Positions 34,301-45,831 are shown, numbered from the stretch's first letter. The stretch: 64,000 nt of DNA from Raffaelea ambrosiae (GCA_002778195.1 PCDI01000001.1:930001-994000); one strand, 5' to 3'. The notes: generated by a model not told the origin, from the letters alone. A program made the numbers and translations.

Positions 34301-36142
34301 GTGATCAGTCCTTCCAGCGCAAGACGGGCTACGTCCAGCAACAGGACCTGCATCTCCAGACGACCACGGTGCGCGAGGCTCTCAACTTCAGTGCTCTGCT
34401 GCGCCAGCCCGCGCACGTTTCGCGTGCTGAGAAGCTGGCATACGTGGACGAGGTGATTAAGCTGCTGGATATGGAAGAGTACTCCGAAGCTGTCGTCGGT
34501 GTTCCCGGCGAAGGCTTGAACGTGGAACAGCGGAAGCGACTAACTAGTACGTTATTTTTTCTTATTTTTTTCCTTTTTTTTCTTTTTTTTTTTATGGGAA
34601 TGTATCCCTCTCAAAGTTAAGCTCTTCCTGTGATATGCGTATTTACTAATCCCTCTTCTTTTAGTCGGCGTCGAACTTGCGGCTAAGCCTCCTCTCCTAC
34701 TTTTCGTTGACGAACCTACTTCCGGTCTCGACTCGCAAACTTCGTGGGCTATTCTCGACTTGCTGGAGAAACTGACCAAGAACGGCCAAGCTATTCTGTG
34801 CACCATTCACCAGCCTTCGGCCATGCTCTTTCAGCGCTTCGACCGCCTGCTCTTCCTGATGAAGGGCGGCAAGACTGTCTATTTCGGCGATATCGGCAAG
34901 AATTCCGAGACCATGACGAGCTACTTTGAGCGCAGGAGCGGCGTCAAGTGCCCTGACGACGCGAACCCGGCCGAGTGGATGCTCGAGGTCATTGGTGCCG
35001 CTCCCGGCTCGCACTCGGACGTTGACTGGCACCAGGCGTGGCTGGACTCGCCCGAGCGTGCCGGCGTGCGCGCTGAGCTGCAGCGCTTACACGACCACCC
35101 GGCGCCGGCCCCAGAAAAGTCCAAGGCCGACTACCGCGAGTTCGCTGCGCCTTTTGGCCAGCAGTTCTTGGTCGTGAGCAAGCGTGTCTTTGAGCAGTAC
35201 TGGCGTACTCCATCGTACATCTACTCCAAGGCGGTTCTGTGCACGCTGGTCGCCCTGTTTATCGGTTTCGTGTTCTACAAGGCACCCCTGACCATCCAAG
35301 GCCTGCAGAACCAGCTGTTCACGCTGTTCCAGCTGCTGACCATTTTCGGCCAGCTGGTGCAGCAGACCATGCCACACTTTGTCATCCAGCGGTCTCTGTA
35401 CGAGGTGCGCGAGCGGCCCTCCAAGGTTTACAGCTGGAAGGTGTTTATGCTGTCGCAGATTGTGGTCGAGCTGCCGTGGAACACGCTGATGGCCGTGATC
35501 ATGTTCTTCTGCTGGTACTACCCGGTCGGTCTGTACGAGAATGCATCGGCAGCCGGCCAGCTGCACGAGCGCGGTGCGTTGATGTTCTTGTTCATCTGGG
35601 TTTTCATGCTGTTCACATCGACGTTCACGGACATGATCATTGCCGGCTTCGAAACGGCCGAGGGTGGTGGCAACATTGCCAATCTGCTCTTCAGCTTGTG
35701 CCTGATTTTCTGCGGTGTCCTGGCGGGCCCCGACACGCTGCCGCGCTTCTGGATCTTCATGTACCGCTTGTCCCCCTTCACGTACATGATCTCGGCCATG
35801 CTGGCGGTCGGCGTGGCCAATGTGGAAGCGTACTGCGCCGACAACGAGTTTTTGCACTTCTCGCCGCCGTCGGGCGAGACCTGCGGGACATTTATGCAGT
35901 CGTACATTGCGCAGGCGGGCGGCTACCTGGTGGACGAGAACGCCACGGACCAATGCACATTCTGCACGGTGCGGTACACGAACGCGGTGCTCACGAGCGT
36001 GTACTCCGACTACAACCAGCGGTGGCGCAACTTTGGCATCATGTGGGCGTATATCGGCTTCAACATTGTGGCGGCCCTGGGTGTGTACTGGCTGGTGCGG
36101 GTGCCCAAGAAGAAGAGGACAATCAAGGCGAAGAAGGAGTAA
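31312..36142 (+). CDS. PDR-type ABC transporter (ABCG, CDR1/PDR5-like)
   Basis: Full-size plasma-membrane efflux pump with reverse (NBD-TMD)x2 layout. Exons 31312-34546 and 34665-36142 give 1570 residues. The ATG at 31312 is the first in frame (the open frame before it lacks ATG). NBD1 has the fungal PDR variant Walker A GPPGAGCTTLLK (Cys for Lys, about residue 252), signature VSGGERKRVT and degenerate Walker B WDNSTRGLDS. NBD2 has a canonical Walker A GVSGAGKTTLL (about 963) but the PDR-type variant signature LNVEQRKRLT and Walker B LLLFVDEPTSGLDS. This asymmetry is normal for the family. Each half has about six membrane spans, and the large Cys-containing loop before the last span of each TMD is present. 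The N-terminal 130 residues are Gly/Asp/Glu low complexity. It faces the MDR pump tail-to-tail, 628 bp away. Confidence 0.95.
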
Positions 36143-36283
36143 TGAAAAGGGCCGGACGGCACCCTCCCCGTCTCCTTTTTCTTTTCGCTTGTTGTTCAAA
36201 AGTTGCTGTTTTAATTGGATGATTCCCCCTTGTTGTATTTCTCTTTCTCTTTTGCTTGGGCCACCCGGGAGTTTGATCACTAC

Positions 36284-36316
<33 letters not shown>

Positions 36317-36770
36317 CCAGTCATACTTTTAGCATCCTCACGACGCTCGGTTCTTTTTCATCTATCTATCTGCATATATCTCCTTTTAGTTGTCCTTTTT
36401 TCCCCGCACACATGTCATGTTTCTCTCCTATGTCAAAGACTTATTATCTCCTTGATTTCCGGTTTCCATTTTCGCATCCATTCTGTTTCCATACCTCGAA
36501 ACAGCCAGTCACCACGAGGTCCCGCTGAGGAGGGTCTGCAGTGGAACAAGCCAACCCGCGCAACGTTGGGTTTGTTCTTGTTCTCGGTTTCTTGTTTTAT
36601 ATTGTATTTTTTTCCGGTCTTGCTCTCCATTATACTAATAGACAGGAGAAAAAAGAAGAAGAAGTGGGTTTATAACGTTTGATAAAAGCAAAATTCAAAG
36701 AAATTGTTAAAAACTGAACCCTCCATTACTGCGGCTTTCCATCTTGATGGTCGTATTCATCTTACTCATC
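36143..36770. other. Convergent intergenic space between the two ABC transporters
   Basis: No gene is seen. The region is strongly T/C-rich on + and includes a CT microsatellite at about 36283-36306. It must contain both 3' UTRs and terminators. Confidence 0.6.
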
Positions 36771-39700
36771 CTATTGATCCAACGCCTGCGCTTGGCACTG
36801 TTGTTCAGTTAGCAAAGACGGGGAAAGATGACACCAAGAGAGCGGCTCGCACTGACCATCTGGTAGTACACGCCCCGGCGGGCCAGCAGCGCGGCATGGT
36901 TCCCCTGCTCCAGCACCCGCCCGTCGCCCATCACAAAGATCACGTCCGCCCGCTGGACCGTCGCCAGCCGATGGGCCACCATGACCATGGTCGGCCGGCC
37001 GGCCCGGCGGCCGCGGTCGAGTGGCGACGGGACGTGGGGCATCCCATGAGCTGGCAGGCCCGAGCGGTCTTGTCTCCCGACTTTGTCGTTTCCTTTCTCA
37101 CCTGCTCCGCCTTTGTTGGTGGCCCCGTTTCTGTTCTCACCTGCTCCGCCTTCGTCGGTGGCCTCGTTTCTTTTCTCGCCCGCTGCGCCCCCGACTTCGT
37201 CGGTGGCTTCGCGGGTCGTGGCGCGGGCGCCTAGACTCTCAAACACCCCCTGTACCGCCCGCTCCGTCTCCGCATCCAGACTCGACGTCGCCTCGTCCAG
37301 CAGCAGCAGCCGCGGCTCTCGCACCAGCGCCCGCGCAATGGCCACCCGCTGCTTCTGCCCGCCCGACAGCGCCACGCCCGCACTCCCCAGCGGCGTGTTG
37401 TACCCCGCCGGCAGAGACACCACAAAGTCGTGCAGGCCCGCCGAGGCGGCGGCCGACTGGAGGCGGGCGTCCACCGGACCGCCGCCCGGGAGGGTCTCGT
37501 CCTTGTCCTCGTCCACCCCCAGCAGGATGTTCTCCCGCAGGGTGCCGTCAAACAGGTTCGGCTCCTGGGCGACGAGCGAGATGTCGCGGCGGTACCCGGC
37601 CAGGGCGAGGTCGCCGATGCGCAGGCCGTTGTAGAGGATCTCCCCGCGGGAGGGGGTATAGAACCTGGGCTGTCAGCGGGGATCGTCCGAAGGAGAAATA
37701 CTCCATGTGAGGGGGGGTTTCTTGCCTCTCTAGCAGGGAGATGACCGTGGTCTTGCCCGAGCCCGACGGGCCGACAATGGCGGCAAACTGGCCTTTTTCG
37801 ATCTGCACGGATTAGCGGAGGAACCAGAGGCCGCATGTACGAAGGGGCGGAGTCCCACCGTCAGTGACAGCCCGTTCAACACGGGGGCGTCCCGGGTCGG
37901 ATACCGGAACCACACGTCGCGGAACTCGATCTTGACGCCGCGGTCCTCGGCGCCGAGGTCGCCGACGTCCAGCGACACCAGACGGCCGTCCTGGCGTTTG
38001 CGCTGGCGGACGTCGAGGATGCGGTTGGCCGCAGCCGAGGCCTGGGCAATGTCTAGGAAGTTAGATGGAAAGAGCAGCGACGAAGCATGCCACCTTCAGC
38101 GAGAAGCACAGGAGGAAGGGGGGTTGGGGGTTTAAGGCGACTCACTTGGCCCAAAACTGAGCCATTGACCGGCTCCCATGCCGCCCTGCATGACGGCAAT
38201 GTAGACGACGACTGTTTGGTTAGCAATCCGTTTTCGCCATGTCTAGGTGGGAGGGAGCCCACTGACCATATTGAAACGGCAGGTATTCGTGCTCGGCCAT
38301 GAGCTTGCCTCCGTACCACAGCACAAAGGCCATGCACAGCAGCGCCACGCTGTCGCTCAGGGCATACACGAGGGTCGACACGCTGGACTGGGACAGGGCG
38401 CCGCGGACGTGGTCCTGCAGCAGCTGGCCGTAGTGGGCGGTGATGGTGGCCTCGAGCGTCAGGGCGGACACGGTGCGGAAGGCGCCCACGGCCTCGGCGG
38501 CGCGCTGGGCGCTCGCCGCAAACACGGCCTGGGCGGCGCGCTCGAAGCGCTGCTCGTAGCGCAGGCGCACAAAGGCGGCGCCCAGCAGGACGGGCATGGA
38601 GGCGACGACGGTGACGGCGGTCAGCTTCCAGCCAAAGGCGAAGCTGACGGCCAGACAGCCGAGGACGTTGAGCACGGAGATGACGACAAAGGCCATGTTC
38701 ATGCCCAGCAGCTGCTGGAGCTGGGTGGGGTCGGTGGCGAGGCGCGCGGTGAGGGCGCCGGCGCTGTGGCCGTCGTGGTCGAAGAAGGCGATGGGCTGGG
38801 CGAGGATGTTGCGGAGGTACTCCTTGCGGTAGTGCAAGGTGATGTTCTAAACGGTGTCCTGTCAGCGAGCAAACACGGGAAGCAGGCCCTGGAGGGGCGA
38901 AGAGTGCGGAAAGGAAGTACGCAAGGAGGCAGACAAAGAGGCAGAGGAGACAGAAAAAAAAAGAGACACGCACAAATGCTGTCGTCGTGGCGGACCACCC
39001 CAACGCAAAGTAGGCCAGACCGACGGCCATGGCGAGCACGGCAAACATGAGACACCAAAAGTTGGTGAGGGCGTGCAGCCAGGCGACATCGCCCAAGAAG
39101 GAGAAGAGAGAGATGAGCATGGCAAAGAGGTAGGCCTGGATGGGGGCGCTGGCTGGGACGGGTTAGCGAGGCGAGAGGGACACGGATGCCCCAAGCAGGA
39201 AACGCACGCACCTCCGGCGACCACGGCGCCGGCGAACAGCACCAGATACCACGGCCACTGGCTGCCCTGTTCGCGCAGCAGCAGGAAGAAGCTGTCGAAG
39301 AAGCTTCTCGCGCGCGCGGGTTCGGGGTGGTCGGGGCCCGCGGGCCCGTCGGAGCGGTCGGAGCGGTCGGAGCGGTCGGAGCGGTCGGAGCGGTCCGGGC
39401 CGTCCGCGTCGTCGGAACCAGCGCGTCGGCCCGACGATGGCCACGCGGCGTCGAGGACGATGGCGGGGCTCTTGTGGTCGTCGTCGGGGTGGTCGTCGTC
39501 GGGGTGGTCGTCTTGTGCCGGCGCCTCGGTCTCCCGCACGAGCTGCTGCGCCGTGGCCAGCGCATGGTAGGCGCCGCCGGGGCCGCGGGCCATGAGGGCG
39601 GCGTGGGTGCCCTGCTCGACGACGCGGCCGTGGCGCAGGACGACGATCTGGTCGGCGCGCTGCACGGTCGACAGGCGGTGGGCGATGGTGACGGTGGTGC

Positions 39701-42417
39701 GGGCGCGGGCGACGCGGTCGAGGGCGGCCTGGACGACCTGCTCGCTGCGGACGTCGATGGCGCTGGTGGCCTCGTCGAGGATGAGCAGGGCGGGCTGCTT
39801 GACGATGGCGCGCGCAATGGCCAGGCGCTGGCGCTGGCCGCCGCTCAGCTGGAGCCCGCCGGCGGCGCCGACGGGGGTGTCGTACTGGCGCGGCAGGCGG
39901 CGGATGAACTCGTCGGCGTAGGCCTCGCGGCAGGCGTCCTGGACGAGCTGGCGCTGGCGGGCGGGCGCGGCGTGCTCCCAGGGGGTGCCGACGAGGCCGT
40001 AGGCGACGTTGCGGAAGATGGTGTCGTGGAAGAGGAAGGGCTCCTGCTGGACGAGGCCGACCTGGGCGCGCCACCAGCGGGCGGGCCAGGCGGACAGCGG
40101 GTGGCCGCCGACGGTGATGGCGCCACGGTTGCCCCGGGGGGGGTTGTTGTCGTCGTCGTTGTTCTCGGCGAGGTCGTACCAGCGCTCGAGGAGGGCGACA
40201 ATGGTGCTCTTGCCGGAGCCGGAGGCGCCGACGATGGCGGTGGTGGTGCCGGCGGGGAGGGTGAGGGAGAGGCCGTCGAGGACGACGAGGTCGGGCCGCA
40301 TGGGGTAGGCGAAGTGGACGCGGTCGAGGACGATGTCGCCGTGTGTGGCGGCGTGGGCGGGGGGGCCGTCGGGGGGGCCGTCGGGGGGGCCGTTGTCGGG
40401 CGGGACGGGGGCGTCGATGACGGCGTAGAAGAGGGTGGCGGCGGTGGCGGCGCGGGCGGCGGCGGAGAGCGGCGTGGTGATGCCGCCGATGGCGGAGGTC
40501 ATCATCATGACGGAGAAGAGGACGCTGAAAGTCAGCAAGGGACAGGAAGGGAGAAGGGGGAAAGGAGAAGAGGAAGAGGTGGGAAAGAAAAGAAAGAAAG
40601 AGAAAGAGGTGAGGACAGAAAAGGAAGACATGAGAAGAGTAAGAGGTGAGAAAGAAAAGAAAGAGGTGAGGACAAAACGTACACGATGAGGGTCTGGGGA
40701 CTGTGGATGTGGCCCTTGCTGTACTCGTTGAGCGAGTACCAGAAGGCGAGCGCAAAGGTGGCGTAGATGCCGAAGAAGACGGGCGTCTGCTGCAGGGCGA
40801 TGACGGGCGACAGGCGCAGGCCCTGCCGGCGCGAGGCGTCGGCGCAGGCGTCGTAGCGGGCGGCCATCTTGGCGGCGGCCTCGGTGCCGCAGGCGGCGAC
40901 CATGCGCACGGCGCCGAGGATCTCGCTGGCGACGGTGGCGGCGCGGATCTCGATGGCCTGGATGGCGTTGAGGCGGCGGACGAGCACCGGCGTGGTGGCG
41001 GCGTAGACGACCACGATGAAGACCAGGCCGCTGCCGGTGACCAGCGTCAGCGTCCAGCTGTAGAGGAACGAGACGACGAGCGCGGCGACCACGAGCGTGG
41101 CCGACTGCAGGAGCGTGGAGAGCCGCTCGGCGATGCCCAGCTGCAGCGTCTGGGCGCTGACCGTGAGGACGGCGGCGGTGTGCCCGGGGGCCAGCCGGTC
41201 GAGCGTGCTGACGGGCTGGGCGAGGAGGGCCTGCATGTAGGCGAGCCGGATCGCGGCCGAGATGCGGAGGCTGGCCATGCGGAAGCCGAGCTGGGGGGGG
41301 CACTCCAGTCAGGCCGGGGGGGTCAAGGGACAGGGGATGCAGGAAGACCTACAAAAGCAATATAGCCCAGCACGAGACGGGCGGCAAACAGATACAGCAA
41401 GTAGTGCACGCAGGTGAGGATCTCGGCCAGGAACATGTCCTCGGTCATGACGACGGCCTGGCCCTGCTTGTCGTAGCCCACAAACGAGCCAAACACGCGG
41501 CCTGGGTTGGTCAGTCAGCACAGTCCAGGGTGTGGTCGGCATTGGCGGGTCTCTCCGGCTGGGACGTACCGAACACAACATTCATCAGCGGCATGGTGAC
41601 GCCCGTGCAGATCGACGCCAGCGCGGCCGCCGCGATCATCAGCCGGTCGGTCCCGGTCGAAAACGAAAAGATCCTCTATTTTGGGGTGTGTGTGGTGTTA
41701 GTGATGGGATTGGCCTTGACTGGGGGGGGGAATCGTCGCGCCACAAACCCAGAAATGCCGGAACTTGGTCTTGGTCGCCTCCGGGATCCCGAGCACCGGG
41801 GCCCTCTTTGTCTTGGCTTTCTGCTGCTTCGGCTTCTGCTGCGGCGGTGGCCTGCGTCCGCCGTTGTCGGGCCCGGGCCCCGGGGAGCGCCGACGCGGGA
41901 CGCGCGTCAGCTTCGACCGTCGCGGGGACGGACGGCGGGACGACGCGGCCGTCGTCGGCGGCGGCGGCGGCCGGCCACCGTCCTCCTGCGCTGCTGTGGG
42001 CACCGACAGATGGGCGGCATCCGGCCGGGGCAGCTCCGGTGTGGGCGTGGGCGCACGAGGGGAGCCCGGCACCAGCGTCGACGCCGACAACTGCTCCAGC
42101 TGTGGGCGCATCCGGAGAGGCGGCGGCGGCCGCGGCGGCCATGCGTCGTCGTCGTGGTCCGCCACGTCTTCCAGGCTGCCATACCCCGGCGCCAGCGTGG
42201 AGGCCGACGTGCTTGTCGACAGGGGATTGGCGTGGAGCGGCGCGCTTGTCGACAGCGGATTGGCGTGGAGGTGGTGCTGGTCATGCTGCTGGACATGCTG
42301 CTGGGCCCCGTGGCGGCCCGCGTCGTAGCTCGGCCACAGCGTGCTGGACGAGCCGGCGGGACGGATGGCAGGACGGCCACTAGCCGGCAGCGGCCAGTCC
42401 TCGGGATAGCCGGCCAT
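36771..42417 (-). CDS. Full-size MDR-type ABC transporter (ABCB1/P-glycoprotein-like)
   Basis: Exporter with (TMD-NBD)x2 layout. Twelve exons on the minus strand: 42417-41749, 41675-41570, 41501-41353, 41290-40683, 40524-39212, 39152-38974, 38846-38267, 38211-38146, 38052-37859, 37802-37726, 37664-36857 and 36797-36771, giving 1591 residues. All joins keep frame and restore family motifs. NBD1: GASGSGKST (about 609-617), LSGGQRQRLAIARA, LLILDEATSAID, TIAHRLSTV. TMD2: MQGGMGAGQWLSFGPN spans two splices. NBD2: GPSGSGKTT, LSGGQKQRVAIARA, LLLLDEATSSLD, MVAHRLATV. The last 27-nt exon supplies CQAQALDQ, the usual MDR ending. Oddities are a 223-residue disordered N-terminus (exon 1), a (RSD)n linker at 39351-39404, a repeat-built insertion of about 60 residues in NBD2 and one GC-AG intron (37665-37725). 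It appears intact. Confidence 0.93.
37083..37215 (-). repeat. Tandem repeat coding an insertion in MDR NBD2
   Basis: About three copies of a roughly 42-bp unit encode ATDEGGAGE(K/N)RN-like residues between the D-loop of NBD2 and its H-loop. The reading frame stays open through all copies. Confidence 0.75.
39351..39404 (-). repeat. 9-bp repeat coding (Asp-Arg-Ser)n in the MDR linker
   Basis: Five perfect copies of GGAGCGGTC plus a partial one (+ strand) encode D-R-S units in the linker between NBD1 and TMD2. This is normally a disordered, regulatory segment, so length change there would be tolerated. Confidence 0.85.
40525..40682 (-). repeat. Purine-rich repeats within MDR intron 4
   Basis: On the + strand this 158-bp intron is nearly all A/G, with recurring GAAAGAGGTGAGGACA-like units. 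The splice sites read GTACGT and CTTTCAG on the minus strand. Confidence 0.7.
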
Positions 42418-42434
42418 GGGGGGGGGGGGGGGGG
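42418..42434. repeat. 17-nt G homopolymer abutting the MDR start codon
   Basis: On the minus strand the MDR ATG is preceded directly by C17, so every base from -1 to -17 is C. Runs of this length are also prone to sequencing error. Confidence 0.85.
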
Positions 42435-43552
42435 CTGAAAACGTACGCAACCGATTGTCTCAACGGAGTGGCCCAACGGACAACGGAGGATCGCAGCGGA
42501 GGATCTCAGGTACAGAGCGCAGAGACCAAGCCATTCGCCTAGACATGGGCATGGGGCATGGGACAGAACAACTGGTGGCTACCAGCAAACGGGGAAAAAG
42601 ACAGGCACCGAGAAGAAGAGCTGGATACCGAACCACGGCAAGCCGAGCACGACGGGGCCTTGCTTTCCCTATCAGTCGACAGCTGGCCCACGGCAAATGA
42701 AGGCGGAAATTGCCATTCAGCAACAGACTCTACGTGTTCTTTACGTCTGGGACAGCTGCCTGGACGCCGTGGTTCATCCATCGCCAAGATTGGGTCCTTT
42801 TCTGTTTTTGTCTCTCTGGCAGATGCCGCTGTGATCTTGCTGCCGGTATGCACCATAGCATCCACACACCCCATGTGAGGCAAGATACGACACTCCTGCA
42901 CGTCTTGTTTAGTCTCGCCCCTTCTCTCCGTATCTGGCCACAACTGGACACGCAGCTGTCTCGGCTAGGAAGAGCTGCTCCTGGGGACCGAACATGCCGG
43001 CCTGTCTTGCCGCCTGCCGGGCGCATCAGCAGAGAGAGATAGAAAGGCCAATGTAATCCAACATGCAGGGTCTGGAACGTGTCTTCTCCACGTCTTCCGT
43101 TTGCCCGAGCTTGCGGAACTCCATGGACCTCTTTCCCTGTTTGCTTGAGCAGAGCTCTCAGCATGCGCGTGAATGGAACGGCATGCAAAGTCTTCCTCAT
43201 CTCGGTGCATGGTCGTCACTTGGGGCTCGGCCCCGTAGAGTAGCAGACGTTCTTGTACGCCTCTGGTTTTTTGCTTACAGGAAATGGCTTGGCTAAAATC
43301 CCTGCCTTGACCCCCTTTTTTGTCTATTTTGGTCTCCGTTCTTGGCACTTTACGACAATCATACGAGCCTCAACAGACAGAAGCGAGAGAACTGGTCCGT
43401 GGCCAGGAAGCTCGCCCAAGATCCGTCGAAATAGACGCAAAAATCAGCTAGAATCAAGTGTGCACAATGCCAGCCCAAAGAGAAGATAATGCAAGGTACA
43501 GTGGCCACGTGTGGGGTCCGTCCTCAGCCTGAATAGGAGTGATAACAGACAA

Positions 43553-43694
43553 CGGGTTATAGCCTTGTCTAAATAAACAAGGCTGTATGTCGCTTCCGAG
43601 CCGTCGACGTTGCTTTGTGCCGTGCCTGTCTAATTCCCAAAACAGACGCCTTTCTTTATTTAGACCACAGTCTAGACAGGGCTATGGTATCCCG
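43553..43694. mobile_element. MITE-like non-autonomous element with terminal inverted repeats
   Basis: The ends are imperfect inverted repeats. The left end begins CGGGTTATAGCCTTGTCTA, and the right end read in reverse begins CGGGATACCATAGCCCTGTC. The inner arms also pair (TCTAAATAAACAAGGC with reverse TCTAAATAAAGAAAGGC). The element is bounded by ACAA on both sides (43549-43552 and 43695-43698), consistent with a 4-bp target-site duplication. It is 142 bp with no coding capacity and lies 282 bp from the tRNA gene. Family unknown; the call is from structure alone. Confidence 0.55.
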
Positions 43695-43967
43695 ACAATG
43701 TAAACTCGGGCATATTCCTTGCTAAAAAAAGGGCCGTTATCCCTGGTGCCAGCTGCAGCTTGCCTCTGTTTATTCGAATTTAGGCAATTTGGCTCCTGCT
43801 TACCTTTTGCGTTCTTGTCAACGCATCAACCTTTGTATTGGAAAAGAAGGTCAGCATGAGGCCAAAGTGTCCTCCGAAAACCTCGCTGGTTTTCTCTGGA
43901 TTTCTGCCCGCAAAACTGCCCAAACTGCCCAAACTGCCAAAAAAAAAAAAAAAAGCACAAAACCTGC

Positions 43968-43973
43968 AAAAAA
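43968..43973 (-). terminator. RNA polymerase III terminator of the tRNA gene
   Basis: Six T residues on the minus strand, 4 nt past the tRNA 3' end. Confidence 0.75.
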
Positions 43974-43976
43974 CAT

Positions 43977-44050
43977 GGTCCCGGAGGGGCTCGAACCCTC
44001 GACCTTCGCATTATTAGTGCGATGCGCTAACCAAGCTGAGCCACAGGACC
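43977..44050 (-). tRNA. tRNA-Ile (anticodon AAT)
   Basis: A 74-nt cloverleaf on the minus strand. The acceptor arm GGTCCTG pairs with CGGGACC, with one G-T pair. The anticodon stem TCGCA/TGCGA carries loop CTAATAA, which gives AAT and decodes AUU/AUC after A-to-I editing. The T arm GAGGG-TTCGAGC-CCCTC contains the B box. There is no intron, and CCA is not encoded, as in eukaryotes. Confidence 0.95.
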
Positions 44051-44791
44051 TGCTCTTGGATGATGATTCCGGGGCTCTTTTTAGCGCTCATGATCCTGGG
44101 ATCTCTTGGCTCCTGCTGTTACAAACTGGAATGCTCCGGCGCTGAAGCCGGAAGGGTGGGGTGTGTGTGCACACTTTGTCAACACCCTTCTTCTGGATGG
44201 TTTGGTTCCACGTGTGAACCCCAGCGGGCATCCACCGCAACCGTCCCGGTTCCCACAAGTATCGTCTGGCTGCCTAAAAACAGAAACAAAAACTGAGCTG
44301 GCCGGCGACATCTCGGTACCAAACAGCATGCAAGACGCCTTGAGGGTGAACACAGAAAGACGACAAGAGAGAGAGAGAGGCTGATATCAAAGTGTGGCAT
44401 GGGCTGCAAATGAAAGCCATATTGTTGTCTTTTAACAGCTGGGATGAGGGATAAGAGAGAAGAGAAAAGACAGTGTTCGCGGAGGGGGTCGGTCGGTTTT
44501 GCGACGGCAGCAGGGGAAGCACTTTAAGTAGACTGATTGGAAGACAAGGGCAGAACCAAAAGGAGACATTGTATGGTCTAGCAAAACCTGAAAATAGAAC
44601 CACTATGTACAAAAGAATAGGCATGAGGGTCTTGTCCAAAAATATCTTGTTGACCAGACGAAAGCTCGACGCAGTGCGGCTCGTCCACTCTGTAGCACTA
44701 TGCATAACCATCCACAACCACCCAGTTTGGACTTCTATTTTGGGCGAGCAAGTAGTGCGGTTGGAGCCCACCGGCGGAGGTTCGATTCTGC
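44051..44791. other. Intergenic, nothing recognised
   Basis: 740 bp between the tRNA 5' side and the FSH1 stop. It has a short GA run near 44370 and no frame with support. Confidence 0.5.
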
Positions 44792-45762
44792 TTATTCGCC
44801 AATGTCGTAGTCCTCAATGGCCTTGCGGACCACGTCGCCCAGCTCCTTGACCGTATCCTTGTCTCTTGGCAGCGTGTGGCCCTTGGCGTGGTCGAACAGG
44901 TAGGCGGTATCGGGGTCACAGACATTGTAGAGAGCCATGGAGCCGTGAAGATACGGGTCCAGAGAACCAACTGTTAAAAAAAAAAAAAAAGTTAGAAAAC
45001 GTGTAGAGAAACCAACTCTGTGGAAGGCAAGCGACTCACTGATGTGGCACGTGGGAATCTCAATCATTTCGTCTGTCTCGTCGCTGAGAATCATGGCATG
45101 CGTGTCGGGGTCGACGGGCGGCCAGCCGGCAAAGAAGACGGCGTACTTGAACATCGGCGCAATGCCCAGCTTCTGGAACCGGCGCTGCTCGTGAAGCAGC
45201 AGCGTGGCCGCTACCGTGGCACCCTCCGAGTAGCCAATGATGCCCTCGAACGGTCCGCGCTCCTTCATGATTTTGAGCAGGAATTTGAGCGCCGCGTCGG
45301 TGCTGTGGTGTGTCGTCGCCACGCCCTCCTTCATCAGCTCGCGCATCGTGTCCTCGGGCGTCTCGCAGTCGGGGAAGTCCCGAATCCGGGCCAGCACGTC
45401 GTCGTCTTCCGTCTTTCCGGTATCGTCAGGCTCAATGAAGCGATAGTACGGCGGATTGCCAAAGTAGTCGGCAAAGCCCTTGGGCGGCACCGCCTTGCAA
45501 GGCCCTTCAATGAAGTGGAAGATGGCCGTGCCATCCCCCGTGAGTTCCTTGACAATAGGGGCTGTTTGGTGAGAAAGGATTGGCTTAGTTTCTTTGCCCT
45601 CGCAAAGATTCGAGTTCGGGCTGCCTACCTAGCTGTACTTGGAATTTCTGTGCAGATGTCTGTTAGTCCAACAAGTTGGTTTGGGGGGGGACAACACAAA
45701 AACGTCCAACAGAGGCTTACATCTGCGCTCCCATATGCGCCGGGAAGGCACAGGAACTTCAT
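44792..45762 (-). CDS. FSH1-family serine hydrolase (alpha/beta fold)
   Basis: Four exons on the minus strand, 45762-45721, 45647-45629, 45561-45040 and 44970-44792, give 253 residues. The start MKFLCLPGAYGSAD followed by KFQVQL across the first splice matches the conserved N-terminus of fungal FSH1/DUF341 hydrolases. The catalytic triad is visible: Ser132 in GYSEGA, Asp199 in GSLDPYL and His226 in KGHTLPRD. There is no signal peptide, so it is probably cytosolic. Members of this family are often encoded next to HR-PKS genes and can act as free-standing hydrolases on polyketide products or intermediates. Here it is divergent from an HR-PKS lacking a thioesterase, 3.2 kb away. The substrate is not known. 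Confidence 0.92.
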
Positions 45763-45827
45763 GTCTGCTTTTTTGTGGCCAAGCAAACAACAATCATGCG
45801 TGAAACAGTCCGAAAACACAGACTCTT

Positions 45828-45831
<4 letters not shown>

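Larger units (their letters stand above)
42435..43976. other. Intergenic: MDR promoter side and MITE-like element
   Basis: No gene is recognised. The left part is the only possible promoter of the minus-strand MDR gene. The right part contains the inverted-repeat element at 43553-43694 and an A16 run at 43939-43954. Confidence 0.55.

Noticed and set aside
39351..39404. CRISPR-like array
   Set aside because: The 9-bp tandem repeat is coding with no spacers; no array of spaced repeats was seen anywhere in this eukaryotic window.
39186..40649. 487-codon + strand frame over MDR exon 5 and intron 4
   Set aside because: Gly/Val/Ala-rich shadow of the minus-strand MDR gene, which has intact Walker and signature motifs.
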